In this document: positions 14,926 through 22,636 of the stretch, in pieces
Layout: every line of letters starts with the position of its first letter
Position numbering within the stretch: position 1 is the first letter of the stretch
Position numbers and translations under genes: made by a program
Notes under the pieces: model-generated
Databases searched by the model: none
What the model saw: only the letters and a program-made list of their open reading frames with translations
Told to the model about the DNA's origin: nothing
Assembly (NCBI RefSeq): GCF_003047295.1
Contig: NZ_PZYZ01000002.1
Span: 558,001 to 622,000, forward strand
Length of the DNA stretch: 64,000 nt
Reading direction: 5' to 3'
Source: Nocardioides sediminis
GTDB taxonomy: Bacteria; Actinomycetota; Actinomycetes; Propionibacteriales; Nocardioidaceae

Positions 14926-16652
14926 GCGGCCCCGACGCCCGCGGACGTGTGGCGCGACTTCTCCCGATCGCGGAGTGGTTGCCGTCCTACCGACGACCCG
15001 ACCTGGTCGCCGACCTGCGCGCCGGTGCGACCGTTGGCGTCCTGGTCATCCCGCAGGCGATGGCGTACGCCGCCCTCGCGGGGGTGCCGCCGATCGCCGG
15101 CCTCTACGCGGCCATGGTCAGCCTGGTCGTCTACGCGGTCTTCGGGACCAGCCGGTTCATCTCCGTCGGGCCGGTGGCCATCGACTCCCTCCTCACGGCC
15201 GCCGCAGTGGCGCCCCTGGCCGACGGCGACCCGGGGCGGTACGTCGCGCTCACCAGCCTGCTGACAGTGATGATCGGCGTCCTGCAGGTCGGGGCGGGGC
15301 TCGCCAAGCTGGGAGCCCTGGTCAACCTGCTCTCGGTGCCGGTGATCGCCGGCTTCACCAGCGCCGCCGCCCTCACGATCGGGCTCACGCAGGTCCGCGA
15401 CCTCCTCGGCCTGGACCTCTCGGGCTCCAGCACGACCTTCGTGGAGGGGCTGTCCTCCGTGATCCCGAGCCTGGACAGCATCGACGTCACCACCGCCGTC
15501 CTCGGCGTGCTGTCCCTCGCCGCCCTGGTGGCCCTCAAGCGCTGGGCCCCTCGGCTGCCCGGCCCGCTGCTGCTGGTCGGCGTCGCCACCGTGCTCGTCG
15601 TGCTGCTCGACCTGCCGGTGCGCCAGATCGGGGAGATCCCCTCGGGCATCCCGCTGCCCCGGCTGCCGGACAGCCCGTGGGCGGACGTCAGCGCACTGCT
15701 GCCGTCGGCGGCGGCCATCGCCCTCATCTCCTACATGGAGTCCATCAGCACCGGCAGTGCCTTCGCCCGCAAGACGCGCACCCGCATCGAGCCCGACCGC
15801 GAGCTCGTGGCCGTGGGCCTGGCCAACGGCGGGGCCGGCCTGATGCAGGGCCTGCCGGTGGCCGGCGGGTTCTCCCGGGGCGCCGTCAACTACAACGCCG
15901 GAGCGCGGACCCCGATGTCCGGGGTCGTCGCGTCGGTGCTCGTGGCCATCAGCCTCCTGCTCCTCACCCCGGTCCTGGCCCTCATCCCCAAGGCCGTCCT
16001 CGCGGCGATCATCCTGGCCGCGGTCGCGACCCTGGTGGACGTCCGTGGTGCCCGCGCCGTGGGACGTGTACGACGCAGCGACCTGGTGGCCCTGCTCGCC
16101 ACCGCCGCTGCGACGTTGGTCCTCGGCCCCACCTGGGGGCTGGCGCTCGGCGTGGGCGTCAGCTTCGCGCTGTTCCTGCGCCACCTCAACCGCCCGCACA
16201 TGCCCGAGCTTGGCTACTGCCCCGAGGAGAAGATGTTCCGCAACGTGTCGCGCCACCCCGCGACCACGCACCCCGAGGTGCTGGTGGTCCGGATCGACGC
16301 ACCGTTGTCGTTCGTCGGGGCTCGGGCGATCTCCGAGGACCTGGCCGGACGCCTGAGGGACCGCGAGGGGACGAGGTTCCTGGTCATCGACGCGACGGCC
16401 GTCAACGCGGCGGACTTCACGGGGGTCGAGATGCTCGGCCAGCTCGTCGAGGACCTCGACGGGACCGGTGTGCAGGTCCACCTGGGCGGTCTGCGCGGAC
16501 CGGTGCGCGACGTCCTGGAGCGCACCGAGTGGTTCCGCGCCCTGGTCGCGGCCGGTCGGGTGCACGGGACCGTCGTCGAGAGCGTCCGCGAGCTGCCGGT
16601 GTCCTCGCGCCCGGCGGGCTGGCTGGACGAGACGACTAGGGCTGGCCGCTGA
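14922..16652 (+). CDS. SulP family anion transporter with STAS domain
   Basis: A 576-residue transporter. The N-terminal membrane part has the SulP signature (GATVGVLVIPQAMAYAALAG, PPIAGLYAAM, VGPVAIDSLL) and about 12 to 14 segments to residue ~430. The C-terminal ~120 residues form a STAS domain (VLVVRIDAPLSFVGARAISEDL, DFTGVEMLGQLVEDLD). SulP proteins carry sulfate, bicarbonate or other anions. Overlap with the carbonic anhydrase-like gene favours bicarbonate, while the sulfur genes around favour sulfate or sulfite; sequence does not decide. GTG at 14922 with GGAGG upstream. Its 3' end overlaps the convergent GntR gene by 17 bases. Confidence 0.9.
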   Translation: MSGPDARGRVARLLPIAEWLPSYRRPDLVADLRAGATVGVLVIPQAMAYAALAGVPPIAGLYAAMVSLVVYAVFGTSRFISVGPVAIDSLLTAAAVAPLADGDPGRYVALTSLLTVMIGVLQVGAGLAKLGALVNLLSVPVIAGFTSAAALTIGLTQVRDLLGLDLSGSSTTFVEGLSSVIPSLDSIDVTTAVLGVLSLAALVALKRWAPRLPGPLLLVGVATVLVVLLDLPVRQIGEIPSGIPLPRLPDSPWADVSALLPSAAAIALISYMESISTGSAFARKTRTRIEPDRELVAVGLANGGAGLMQGLPVAGGFSRGAVNYNAGARTPMSGVVASVLVAISLLLLTPVLALIPKAVLAAIILAAVATLVDVRGARAVGRVRRSDLVALLATAAATLVLGPTWGLALGVGVSFALFLRHLNRPHMPELGYCPEEKMFRNVSRHPATTHPEVLVVRIDAPLSFVGARAISEDLAGRLRDREGTRFLVIDATAVNAADFTGVEMLGQLVEDLDGTGVQVHLGGLRGPVRDVLERTEWFRALVAAGRVHGTVVESVRELPVSSRPAGWLDETTRAGR

Positions 16653-17412
16653 CGTCGACCTGGTAGGCCCGGGTGCTCGACCACTGGGCCGTCAGGCTGA
16701 AACGGCTCCCGCGCACGAGGGTCCTGCGGTACTCCACGGCGCGCTCGCCCACGAGTCCCACGCGCTCGACCAGCAGGGCCGCCTCGTCGTCGTCCATGCC
16801 CAGGAGCGAGCGCTGCCCCGCGGTGGGCACCACGGCACGGATGGTCTCCTGCCCGCCGGTCAGGCGGACCCCGGCGACGCGGTGCCACTCGTCGTACAGC
16901 GCGGTGTGCGACAGGTCGACGTCGAGCAGGCCCGAGGCCAGCGCCGGGTCGAGCCACACGCAGTCCCACGCGATCGGTACGTCGTCCGCGTGGCGCACGC
17001 GTTCGATGTAGACGAGCTCCGGGGCGCCGGCCAGGCCGAGCCGGTCGGCGACCACGGAGTCGGGTCGACGGTCGACGACACGGACCTCGCTGCGCTGCTC
17101 CAGGCCGCGGGACTCGAGCTCGTGGAAGAGGGAGTACATGGCCCCCATGTCCTGGGCGATGACGCCGGGTGCCACGACGCTCGAGCGACCGCGGGAGGAC
17201 TGGATGACCCCGTCGCGGCGGAGCCTGCCGAGTGCCTCGCGGACCGTGTGCCGACTGACGGCGTAGTCCTCGACGAGCTCGATCTCGCCCGGGAACCTGT
17301 CCGGGAACTCCGCCCCCTCGATGCGGCGGACGAGGTCGTCGTGCAGCTGCTGCCACAGCGGGACGGAGCTCGCGCGGTCGAGGTCGCCGGCTCCCCGGCT
17401 GCGGAGGGTCAT
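16636..17412 (-). CDS. GntR family regulator, HutC/UTRA type
   Basis: A 258-residue repressor. Residues ~18-85 are a GntR winged helix (PLWQQLHDDLVRRIEGAEFP, ELVEDYAVSRHTVREALGRLRRDGVI). Residues ~105-250 form a UTRA ligand domain (ELVYIERVRHADDVPIAWD, TALYDEWHRVAGVRLTGGQETIRAV). The family binds small metabolites that release it from DNA. ATG at 17412 with GAGGAG seven bases upstream; an ATG at 17419 is in another frame. The start overlaps the stop of the upstream SulP gene (ATGA), so the two are co-translated and the regulator probably controls that transporter. Confidence 0.88.
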   Translation of the reverse strand: MTLRSRGAGDLDRASSVPLWQQLHDDLVRRIEGAEFPDRFPGEIELVEDYAVSRHTVREALGRLRRDGVIQSSRGRSSVVAPGVIAQDMGAMYSLFHELESRGLEQRSEVRVVDRRPDSVVADRLGLAGAPELVYIERVRHADDVPIAWDCVWLDPALASGLLDVDLSHTALYDEWHRVAGVRLTGGQETIRAVVPTAGQRSLLGMDDDEAALLVERVGLVGERAVEYRRTLVRGSRFSLTAQWSSTRAYQVDVSGQP

Positions 17413-18962
17413 GGGCCATCTCCTCGGCGGCGGGGCGGATCGGGCGGGCGCACCGAGCGAGTGTAGTGAACCGGTTCGTCGGCGAAGACGGACTCGACGA
17501 GCTGGCGCCACTGGGGCTGGACGCCGCTCACCACCACCGCGGTGCCACCCCTGCCGAGGTCGCGGCTGATGTCGCGCAGCACCAGCGCGCCGGTGAGGTC
17601 GATGCGGCCGAGGCGCTGCAGCTCCAGCTGGACGAGGACGAGATCGGGATGTCCGGCCAGCTCGGCCAGGACCAGGCTCTCCAGGCGGGGCGCCGAGCCG
17701 AAGTAGAGGACTCCCTGCGGGCGCACGTGGAGCGTCGACCCCGTGCGCCACACCTCGACATCCAGCCCGAGCTCGCGCCACAGGTGCACGGCCAGGGAGG
17801 CCAGGACCCCGGCCACCACCCCCCACTGCACCTGCGGGGCCGCGGCCACGGACACCACCAGCGTGATCGCGGCCACGACGAGCTGGGGCCGTGACAGGCG
17901 CCAGGTGCGCAGGACGGGCCGGGGGTCGAGCAGCGGCAGCACGGAGGCGATCACCAGGCCGGCGAGCGCGGCGTCCGGCAGCCCGGCGAGGAGGTGCGAG
18001 AACGGCAGGACGGCGGCGACGCAGGCGCCCGTGACGAATCCGCTCCACCGGGTCCTCGCGCCCGACAGGCGGTTGAGCGCGGACCGGGAGAACGACCCGC
18101 CCACCGGGTAGCCGCCGACCAGCCCGGCGCCCACGTTGGCGAGCCCCTGCCCGACGAACTCGCGGTCCGGGTCCCAGGCGGACCGGTCGGCACCGGCGTA
18201 CTTCCGGGCGATGGAGGCGGGCTCCGCGAACCCGACGAGGGCGATGACGAGACCGGGGAGCAGCAGCGCGGGCAGCTGTGACCAGGGCAGGTCGAGGCTC
18301 GGGACGGGGAACCCGCTCGGGATGTCGCCGACGACCGGGACGTCGAGCGAGGTCCACCGCACGAGCAGGACCGCGGCGAGCGAGCCGAGCAGGGCGCCTG
18401 GGACGAGCGGGTGGATCCGACGGGCCGTGAGGGTGATCACTCCCACCGCGACGGCGACGCCCAGCGCTGCCGGGCTCCACTCGCCCGGGGTCGCGAGGGC
18501 GTCGGCCGCTCCCGCGACCGGGCTGCCCGACGGGCTGGCGAGACCCACGAGGGCCGGCACCTGCGAGCAGACGATCAGCGCCGCGGCGGCGAGGGTGAAC
18601 GCGGTCACGACGGGCTGGCTCATGAGGTAGGCGACGACCCCGGTGCGCGTGACGCCCACGAGCACCCGTACCGCGCCGACCACCAGGGCCAGGAGCGCCG
18701 CGAGCGCCACGTGCTCGGAGCTCCCCGCGGGGGCGACCGGGGCGAGGGCGCCGACCACGAGGAGGCTGGTCAGCGCCACCGGCCCGGTCTGGAGGTAGGG
18801 CGACGAGCCCACGGGCGCGGCCAGCAGCGGTGCCGCGGCCGCGGCGTACAAGCCGGCCTGCGGCGGCAGGCCGGCGAGGGCGGCGTACGCGATGGACTGC
18901 GGGACCAGCACCATCGCCACCGTGACACCGGCGACGAGGTCACCTCGTCGTGGGCGGGTCAC
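17409..18962 (-). CDS. Second SulP family transporter
   Basis: A 517-residue SulP carrier. It has the N-terminal signature VAMVLVPQSIAYAALAGLPPQAGLYAA, LQTGPVALTSLL, VGFAEPASIARKYA (central SulP motif region) and GGYPVGGSFSRSALN, with a shorter C-terminal STAS-like domain (~420-505: GVLYFGSAPRLESLV, IDLTGALVLRDI). It differs clearly from the SulP at 14922-16652, so it is not a recent duplicate. Anion specificity is unknown. GTG start at 18962. It is divergent from the DUF202 pair and co-transcribed with the GntR regulator. Confidence 0.88.
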   Translation of the reverse strand: MTRPRRGDLVAGVTVAMVLVPQSIAYAALAGLPPQAGLYAAAAAPLLAAPVGSSPYLQTGPVALTSLLVVGALAPVAPAGSSEHVALAALLALVVGAVRVLVGVTRTGVVAYLMSQPVVTAFTLAAAALIVCSQVPALVGLASPSGSPVAGAADALATPGEWSPAALGVAVAVGVITLTARRIHPLVPGALLGSLAAVLLVRWTSLDVPVVGDIPSGFPVPSLDLPWSQLPALLLPGLVIALVGFAEPASIARKYAGADRSAWDPDREFVGQGLANVGAGLVGGYPVGGSFSRSALNRLSGARTRWSGFVTGACVAAVLPFSHLLAGLPDAALAGLVIASVLPLLDPRPVLRTWRLSRPQLVVAAITLVVSVAAAPQVQWGVVAGVLASLAVHLWRELGLDVEVWRTGSTLHVRPQGVLYFGSAPRLESLVLAELAGHPDLVLVQLELQRLGRIDLTGALVLRDISRDLGRGGTAVVVSGVQPQWRQLVESVFADEPVHYTRSVRPPDPPRRRGDGP

Positions 18963-19027
18963 CGGCTGCCGTCCCCGTGGGCGACAATGGTCCGGACAAG
19001 TGTGCTCCGAGGCCCAGGAGGTACGCC

Positions 19028-19372
19028 GTGGCTCCGCCCGACGACGTGGGAACAGACCCCGACTACCGGTTCAGCCTCGCCAACGAGCGGACGTTCCTGG
19101 CGTGGATCCGCACCGCGCTCGGCCTGCTCGCCGGAGGCGTGGCCCTCCTGGCGGTGCTCGACGACGTCGGCAACACGGCGGTCCGGGTCGTGACCGGGGC
19201 GGCCGTCCTGGTCCTCGCGACACTCCTGCCGCCGCTGGCCTACCGCCGCTGGTCGGCGACGGAGCGCGCCCTGCGGACCCAGACGTCGCTGCCCGAGCCG
19301 GGTCTCCTGCGGCTGGTGGCCGGGGGCCTCGTGGTCGTGGCCTTCCTGGTGGCCGCACTCGTCATCGTGTGA
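19028..19372 (+). CDS. DUF202 (YidH-like) membrane protein
   Basis: A 114-residue protein with the DUF202 signature YRFSLANERTFLAWIRTALGLLAGG and three hydrophobic segments (~24-46, 52-70, 90-113). Function of the family is unknown. GGAGG lies seven bases before the GTG at 19028. It is followed after 13 bases by a second DUF202 gene, an arrangement recalling yidH-yidG. It is divergent from the second SulP gene. Confidence 0.85.
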   Translation: MAPPDDVGTDPDYRFSLANERTFLAWIRTALGLLAGGVALLAVLDDVGNTAVRVVTGAAVLVLATLLPPLAYRRWSATERALRTQTSLPEPGLLRLVAGGLVVVAFLVAALVIV

Positions 19373-19385
19373 GTGGTGGGGGCCG

Positions 19386-19757
19386 GTGACGCATGAGGAG
19401 GGTCCGGAGCGCAGGCTGCTGCACTCCGTGGCCGCGCTGGAGCGGACCGCCCTGGCGTGGGAGCGCACGGCCGTCTCCCTCGGGGCGGTCGGCCTGCTGC
19501 TCCTGAAGGTCGTGGACGGTGGGCGGCTCACGCAGGCGGCGGGACTGGCGCTGGTCGCGGTGGCGGCGGCCGTGGTGCTGGTGGTCGTCCCGTTCGGGTA
19601 CCGGCGCGCCCGTGCCCGGGTGGACCCGGAGTCGCTGGAGAGACCCTTCGTCGACGAGGACCGGTGGCGCGCCCGGGCACTGGTGGGCACGGCGTGGCTG
19701 GTGAGCCTCGTCGCGGTGGCGGTCGCGGTGGACATCTGGGTGGCCGGTGCGGTCTGA
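19386..19757 (+). CDS. Second DUF202 membrane protein
   Basis: A 123-residue protein with the shorter DUF202 motif VAALERTALAWERTAVSLGAVGLLLLK, then two more hydrophobic segments (AAGLALVAVAAAVVLVVVP, ALVGTAWLVSLVAVAVAVDIW). It probably forms a complex with the upstream DUF202 protein. GTG start at 19386. Its stop is two bases from the stop of the convergent molybdoenzyme gene, leaving no room for a terminator. Confidence 0.8.
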   Translation: MTHEEGPERRLLHSVAALERTALAWERTAVSLGAVGLLLLKVVDGGRLTQAAGLALVAVAAAVVLVVVPFGYRRARARVDPESLERPFVDEDRWRARALVGTAWLVSLVAVAVAVDIWVAGAV

Positions 19758-19759
19758 GG

Positions 19760-22636
19760 TCAGGCCCCGTCGACGAAGTAGGCGCGGCGCTTGGGCATCA
19801 CCGGTCTCATCATGAACTCCGGACGGCGCTGTCCTCCCGGCCCCAGCGTGGACCGGGTGAGGGCGAGCCACTCCTCGTAGACCTCGCGGGAGAGGGAGGT
19901 GTCGACGACCACGTCGCCGTACTGGTCGCCCTCGTGGGCCTTCTCGACCGTCACCTTCTGCAGCCAGCAGTGCATCCCCGACCACGGGTCGGGCTGCACC
20001 GGGAACGTGAGGTTCTGGTGGACGCCCGGGTCGTCCCAGTAGATGCGCCCGGAGTCCGGGTCCTCCGACGCGAAGGGCCTGATCCCCTCGGTGTAGCGGA
20101 GCCGCCAGCGCGTCTCCTCGTGGTCGAGGTCCACGATCCCCATCGTCCACCTGGACCCCTCGCCCTCCCGGAGCCGCCAGCGACCCATGTGGTGCGACAG
20201 CGCCGTCACCCCGGGACGGATGCCCTCCGTCGCCCAGACCCGGGCGACGAAGTGACCGATGCGGGTCGACACCCGGACCAGGTCACCGGTGGCGATGCCC
20301 AGGGCGGCGGCGTCCGCGCTGTTGGTCCAGAGCGGGTGGCTGTTGGAGATCTCGTTGAGGTACTTGGCGTTGCCCGACCGGGTGTGGATCATCGTCGGCA
20401 ACCGGAAGGTCGGGATGAGGACCCGCTCGCCGGCGGCGACGTCGATCTCGCGTCGGGAGACGTGCGACTCGATGTAGCCGGGGGTCGCGTGCTCGGGCCA
20501 GCCCCAGTCGCGCATGGCGGTCGAGTAGATCTCGAGCTTGCGGCTCGGCGTGAGCCACCCCTGCGTGCGGGTCCCGTCGTCGTGCAGGAGGCCCACGGCC
20601 CCGGCCTCACCCACCAGCGGCACCTGGGTGTCGAGGTCCACCGGCTTGCGCAGCACGCCCAGCTCGTCGGGCACGGCGCCCTCGCACTCCGCGTCGGTGA
20701 GGCGGCGCTCGTCGACGCGGTAGACCTCCTTGTCCACCTCGACCACGCCGTAGCGGCGCATGTACTGCAGGGGCGTCAACCCCTCGGCGGCAGCCTTCTC
20801 CGGCAGGCCGGGGACGTTGTGGTCGAAGACGTGGCCGTAGTACTCGTCGACGGTGATGCGCTCGCCCGGACGCGTCGGTGACTCGAAGTACTGGCGGATG
20901 CCCAGCTCGCCGTCGGGGTCGATCCGCCACGACAGCTCGAACCAGAACTCGGTCTCCTCCCACACCTCGCCCGGGTTCCAGTCCCGGCTGTCGCCGAAGG
21001 CCTTGCCGTCGGGAGGTGTGCCGCCGAGCCTCTCCATGGCCACGCGTCGTACGGGTTGGCGGAAGCCGAGCCACTTGCCGGCATGGGTCTCGTAGGAGTG
21101 GGTGTCGTGGCGCTCGGTCGAGTGACCCATGGGCAGCACGTAGTCGGCGAACTCGGCGGTCTCCGACCAGGTGGGGGTCAGCGCCACGTGGCAGCCGACC
21201 CGGTCCTCGTCGGTCAGCGCCTCGAGCCACGAGAACCCGTCGGGGTTGGTCCAGACGGGGTTGTAGACCCGGGAGAAGTAGGTGTCGAGGCGACCGCGGC
21301 CCTCGCGCAGGAAGTGGGGGAGGAGGATCGAGAGCTCGTTGGTGGCGAGCGGGTACTCCCGCGGCCACGTCAGCTCGTTCCAGCGGTCGTGGCCCCCGGG
21401 CATGTTCGGGCCGTGCGGGATGATCTTGTCCCACCCGTTGGGGCTGGTGCCGCCCTCGGTGCCGACGGACCCGGTGAGGACGACCAGGAACATCATCGCC
21501 CGGGAGACCATCCAGCCGCCGCGATTGCCGGCCGTCGCGCTGCGCCAGACGTGGGCGGAGAGCCGTCCCTCGCTCTCGGCCACGATGCGGGCGAGCGCCT
21601 CGACGTCCGCGACCGGGATGTCGGCCTCGTCTGCTGCGTGCTCGAAGGTGTAGCGCTGGTAGTCCGCGGTCAGCAGCTCGCAGAAGGTGTGGAAGTCGGG
21701 CGGCGCGTCCGGGTGGAGGTTCTCCAGGTAGGCCTTCCAGTTGACCCACCGCTCGAGGAAGGCGCGGTCGTAGCGCCCCTCGCGCAGGAGGTACGCCGCG
21801 ACCGCCAGCAGGATGGCGGCCTCGGACCCCGGCCAGGGCGTCAGCCAGGCGTCGGCGTGCGACGCCGTGTTGGACAGCCGGGGGTCGAGGACGACGAGCT
21901 TGGCGCCGGCGGCCTTGGCGCTCATGATCCGCTGCGCGTGGGGGTTGAAGTAGTGGCCGGTCTCGAGGTGGCTGGAGAGGAGGAGCACCACCTTGGCGTG
22001 GGCGTAGTCCGGTGAGGGCCGGTCGTAGCCGCCCCACAGCGAGTAGCCCAGGCGGGCGCCCGCCGAGCAGATGTTGGTGTGCGAGTTGTGGCCGTCGACG
22101 CCCCACGCGAGGAGGAAGCGCTCGGCGAACCCGTCCTCCCCGGGCCGGCCCACGTGGTACATCACCTCGTCGTGCCGGTCCTCCTGGATGGCCCGCCGGA
22201 TCCGTCCACCGATGTCGTCGAGGGCCTCGTCCCAGGACACCCGCTCCCATCCGCCGCCACCGCGGGTGCCGGTCCGCTTGAGCGGGAAGAGGATCCGCTC
22301 GGGGTCCTCGACCTGGTTGATGGTCGCCGGACCCTTGGCGCAGTTGCGGCCCCGCGACCCGGGGTGGGCGGGGTTGCCCTCGACCTTGCGGATCGAGAGG
22401 TCATCCTTGTCGACGTACGCCAGCAGTCCGCACGCCGACTCGCAGTTGAAGCATGTCGTCGGCACGAGCATGTAGTCGTGCGGCTCGCGCGTCTTGGGGT
22501 CCCGTTGCGTGTGGTGGTCCCACTCCTCCACCGGCGGGAAGTTGCGCAGCCCCCAGCGTGTGCGGTCGCCCGGGAGGGCGTGGGAGGTCGCGGGTCCGGC
22601 CCCGGGCTCGGTGATCGGCTCGTCGTGCGTGGTCAC
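19760..22636 (-). CDS. Molybdopterin oxidoreductase, SoeA/PsrA-like catalytic subunit
   Basis: A 958-residue bis-MGD enzyme of the DMSO reductase family. An N-terminal [4Fe-4S] site reads CFNCESAC (C62, C65, C69) with C99 in GRNCAKG. NSHTNICSAGARLGY places C190 as the possible molybdenum ligand. The molybdopterin-binding regions follow (VVLDPRLSNTASHADAWL; C-terminal MCD domain with NSHPLWTNSADAAALGI). There is no Tat signal: the first 60 residues are hydrophilic, so it should face the cytoplasm, like SoeA of sulfite-oxidising SoeABC and unlike PsrA/PhsA. Sulfite dehydrogenase is the favoured role from context; polysulfide or thiosulfate reductase remains possible. GTG at 22636 in a GTGA overlap with the FeS-NrfD gene. 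Confidence 0.82.
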   Translation of the reverse strand: MTTHDEPITEPGAGPATSHALPGDRTRWGLRNFPPVEEWDHHTQRDPKTREPHDYMLVPTTCFNCESACGLLAYVDKDDLSIRKVEGNPAHPGSRGRNCAKGPATINQVEDPERILFPLKRTGTRGGGGWERVSWDEALDDIGGRIRRAIQEDRHDEVMYHVGRPGEDGFAERFLLAWGVDGHNSHTNICSAGARLGYSLWGGYDRPSPDYAHAKVVLLLSSHLETGHYFNPHAQRIMSAKAAGAKLVVLDPRLSNTASHADAWLTPWPGSEAAILLAVAAYLLREGRYDRAFLERWVNWKAYLENLHPDAPPDFHTFCELLTADYQRYTFEHAADEADIPVADVEALARIVAESEGRLSAHVWRSATAGNRGGWMVSRAMMFLVVLTGSVGTEGGTSPNGWDKIIPHGPNMPGGHDRWNELTWPREYPLATNELSILLPHFLREGRGRLDTYFSRVYNPVWTNPDGFSWLEALTDEDRVGCHVALTPTWSETAEFADYVLPMGHSTERHDTHSYETHAGKWLGFRQPVRRVAMERLGGTPPDGKAFGDSRDWNPGEVWEETEFWFELSWRIDPDGELGIRQYFESPTRPGERITVDEYYGHVFDHNVPGLPEKAAAEGLTPLQYMRRYGVVEVDKEVYRVDERRLTDAECEGAVPDELGVLRKPVDLDTQVPLVGEAGAVGLLHDDGTRTQGWLTPSRKLEIYSTAMRDWGWPEHATPGYIESHVSRREIDVAAGERVLIPTFRLPTMIHTRSGNAKYLNEISNSHPLWTNSADAAALGIATGDLVRVSTRIGHFVARVWATEGIRPGVTALSHHMGRWRLREGEGSRWTMGIVDLDHEETRWRLRYTEGIRPFASEDPDSGRIYWDDPGVHQNLTFPVQPDPWSGMHCWLQKVTVEKAHEGDQYGDVVVDTSLSREVYEEWLALTRSTLGPGGQRRPEFMMRPVMPKRRAYFVDGA

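Noticed and set aside
14439-16565. 708-codon minus-strand frame
   Set aside because: Antisense to the SulP gene with its full set of motifs; low-complexity composition.
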